Shown here: positions 5,471-6,066 of the stretch, piece after piece | How the letters are laid out: every line of letters begins with the position of its first letter | Position numbering within the stretch: the first letter of the stretch is position 1 | Source of the DNA: Chloroflexota bacterium | GTDB lineage: Bacteria; Chloroflexota; Anaerolineae; Anaerolineales; Villigracilaceae | Direction: 5' to 3' | Assembly: GCA_016191985.1 (NCBI GenBank) | Contig: JACPVB010000292.1 | Location: forward strand, 1-6,066 | Length of the DNA stretch: 6,066 bases | Program-made: the position numbers and the translations under genes | The notes under the pieces: generated by a model | Seen by the model: the letters and a program-made list of their open reading frames with translations, nothing else | Databases searched by the model: none | What the model was told of the DNA's origin: nothing

Positions 5471-6016
5471 TTATTGCGCCACCCTCACAAGGGCAGGTCG
5501 TATCACTCGTTCGCCGAGCATATATCCATTTTGCACCACATCGATGACGTGTTCGCTCTCAACTTCATCATTCGGTTCATGCGAGATCGCTTCGTGGAAG
5601 TTCGGGTCGAAAGGCTTTCCTTTTGCATCAATGCGCTTCAGACCTTCGCCTTCCAAAATGTTCTGCATCTTGCGTGCGATCAACTCAATGCCGCTCGCCC
5701 ACGCATCACCCGTGGGGCGGTTTTGCAAAGCACGTTCCAAATCATCGAGCGCGGGCAAGACCTTCTTGATGATGTCGCCTTTCATGCTGGCATGCATCAA
5801 CTCATTGTCACGCTCGATGCGTTTTTTATAATTTTGAAATTCGGCCTGGGATCGTGCCCATCCATCCTTGTATTCGACAATTTTGGCTTCGGCTTCTTTT
5901 AGTTGATTAATCAACGCCTCACGCTCCGCTGAATCCTGCTCGGTCGTCTCAGACATTTCCTCAGTTGGGGCCTGATTCTCATTTAATTCTTCCTGTTTGT
6001 CTTTCTCGTCTGCCAT
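5471..6016 (-). CDS. grpE: Nucleotide exchange factor GrpE
   Basis: A 181-residue cytoplasmic dimer-forming protein that releases ADP from DnaK and acts as a thermosensor. A disordered acidic N-terminus (about 1-28, rich in E, D, Q and N) precedes a long coiled-coil region (about 29-75, EREALINQLKEAEAKIVEYK onward) with the family pattern WARSQAEFQNYKKR (53-66). A helical region with VLPALDDLERAL (86-97) and the C-terminal beta head with the GrpE signature follow: FDPNFHEAI (136-144), then VIDVVQNGYMLGERVIRPALV (157-177). I prefer ATG 6016 because MADEKDKQEE starts the acidic tail and GAGTGAG lies just upstream. ATG 6031, adding MRVRN, is possible but has only an A-run before it. It is the first visible gene of the chaperone cluster; whether hrcA or another gene precedes it lies beyond the window. 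Confidence 0.96.
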   Translation of the reverse strand: MADEKDKQEELNENQAPTEEMSETTEQDSAEREALINQLKEAEAKIVEYKDGWARSQAEFQNYKKRIERDNELMHASMKGDIIKKVLPALDDLERALQNRPTGDAWASGIELIARKMQNILEGEGLKRIDAKGKPFDPNFHEAISHEPNDEVESEHVIDVVQNGYMLGERVIRPALVRVAQ

Positions 6017-6046
6017 GTTTCTCACTCTCATATTTTTTTTCTGGAG

Positions 6047-6066
6047 TCAAGCAGCTTGCTGCTTGA
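6047..6066. repeat. Inverted repeat upstream of grpE, cut by window edge
   Basis: TCAAGCAGC (6047-6055) and GCTGCTTGA (6058-6066) are exact reverse complements around TT. The preceding GGAG (6043-6046) suggests that the symmetry may continue past the edge. It lies about 30 nt upstream of the grpE start, separated by an A-run on the minus strand, so it is not an intrinsic terminator for that strand. It could be a dispersed palindrome, a regulator site or an upstream hairpin. It does not match the CIRCE arms. Confidence 0.55.

Noticed and set aside
6017..6066. CIRCE (HrcA) or HAIR (HspR) operator before grpE
   Set aside because: The arms TCAAGCAGC/GCTGCTTGA match neither TTAGCACTC/GAGTGCTAA nor the order CTTGAGT then ACTCAAG.

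Overview
The window looks like a piece of a bacterial chromosome, probably from a Chloroflexota (Anaerolineae-like) organism. That guess rests on the style of the DnaK, DnaJ and GrpE proteins and on the spacer repeats (heptamer arrays and GGTYGAGTAG...TATCGARACC dyads). It is made from memory of such genomes, not from a search.

Right-hand part (about 2255-6066, minus strand): a complete Hsp70 chaperone cluster read grpE, dnaK, dnaJ. GrpE is the nucleotide exchange factor, DnaK the ATP-driven foldase and DnaJ the co-chaperone that delivers substrates and triggers ATP hydrolysis. All three look intact, with the expected motifs. Their spacers are not plain: the grpE-dnaK gap (86 nt) holds two opposed arrays of 7-bp units, and the dnaK-dnaJ gap (121 nt) holds two hairpin-type dyads of one family in opposite orientation. 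A further dyad lies just upstream of grpE at the window edge. No CIRCE element is visible.

Left-hand part (about 163-2165): a compact, apparently complete type II restriction-modification module, visibly richer in A/T than the chaperone genes. A D12-class adenine methyltransferase is on the plus strand. Divergent from it are a small XRE-family controller-like protein and, overlapping its stop by ATGA, a protein of 270 residues that I infer to be the endonuclease. Between the divergent genes is a perfect 11+1+11 bp palindrome. It covers part of the methylase -10 box, the predicted methylase start site, and a candidate -35 box of the controller gene. This suggests that one dimer site switches between methylase and controller/endonuclease expression.

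At the far left edge (1-153, minus strand) is the N-terminus of a NUDIX hydrolase gene that runs out of the window. The methylase and dnaJ converge on a strong bidirectional terminator hairpin at 2191-2223. The module may have been inserted between dnaJ and the NUDIX gene, which share a strand. No stretch of 300 bases lacks a gene, and I see no tRNA, rRNA, CRISPR array or transposase.
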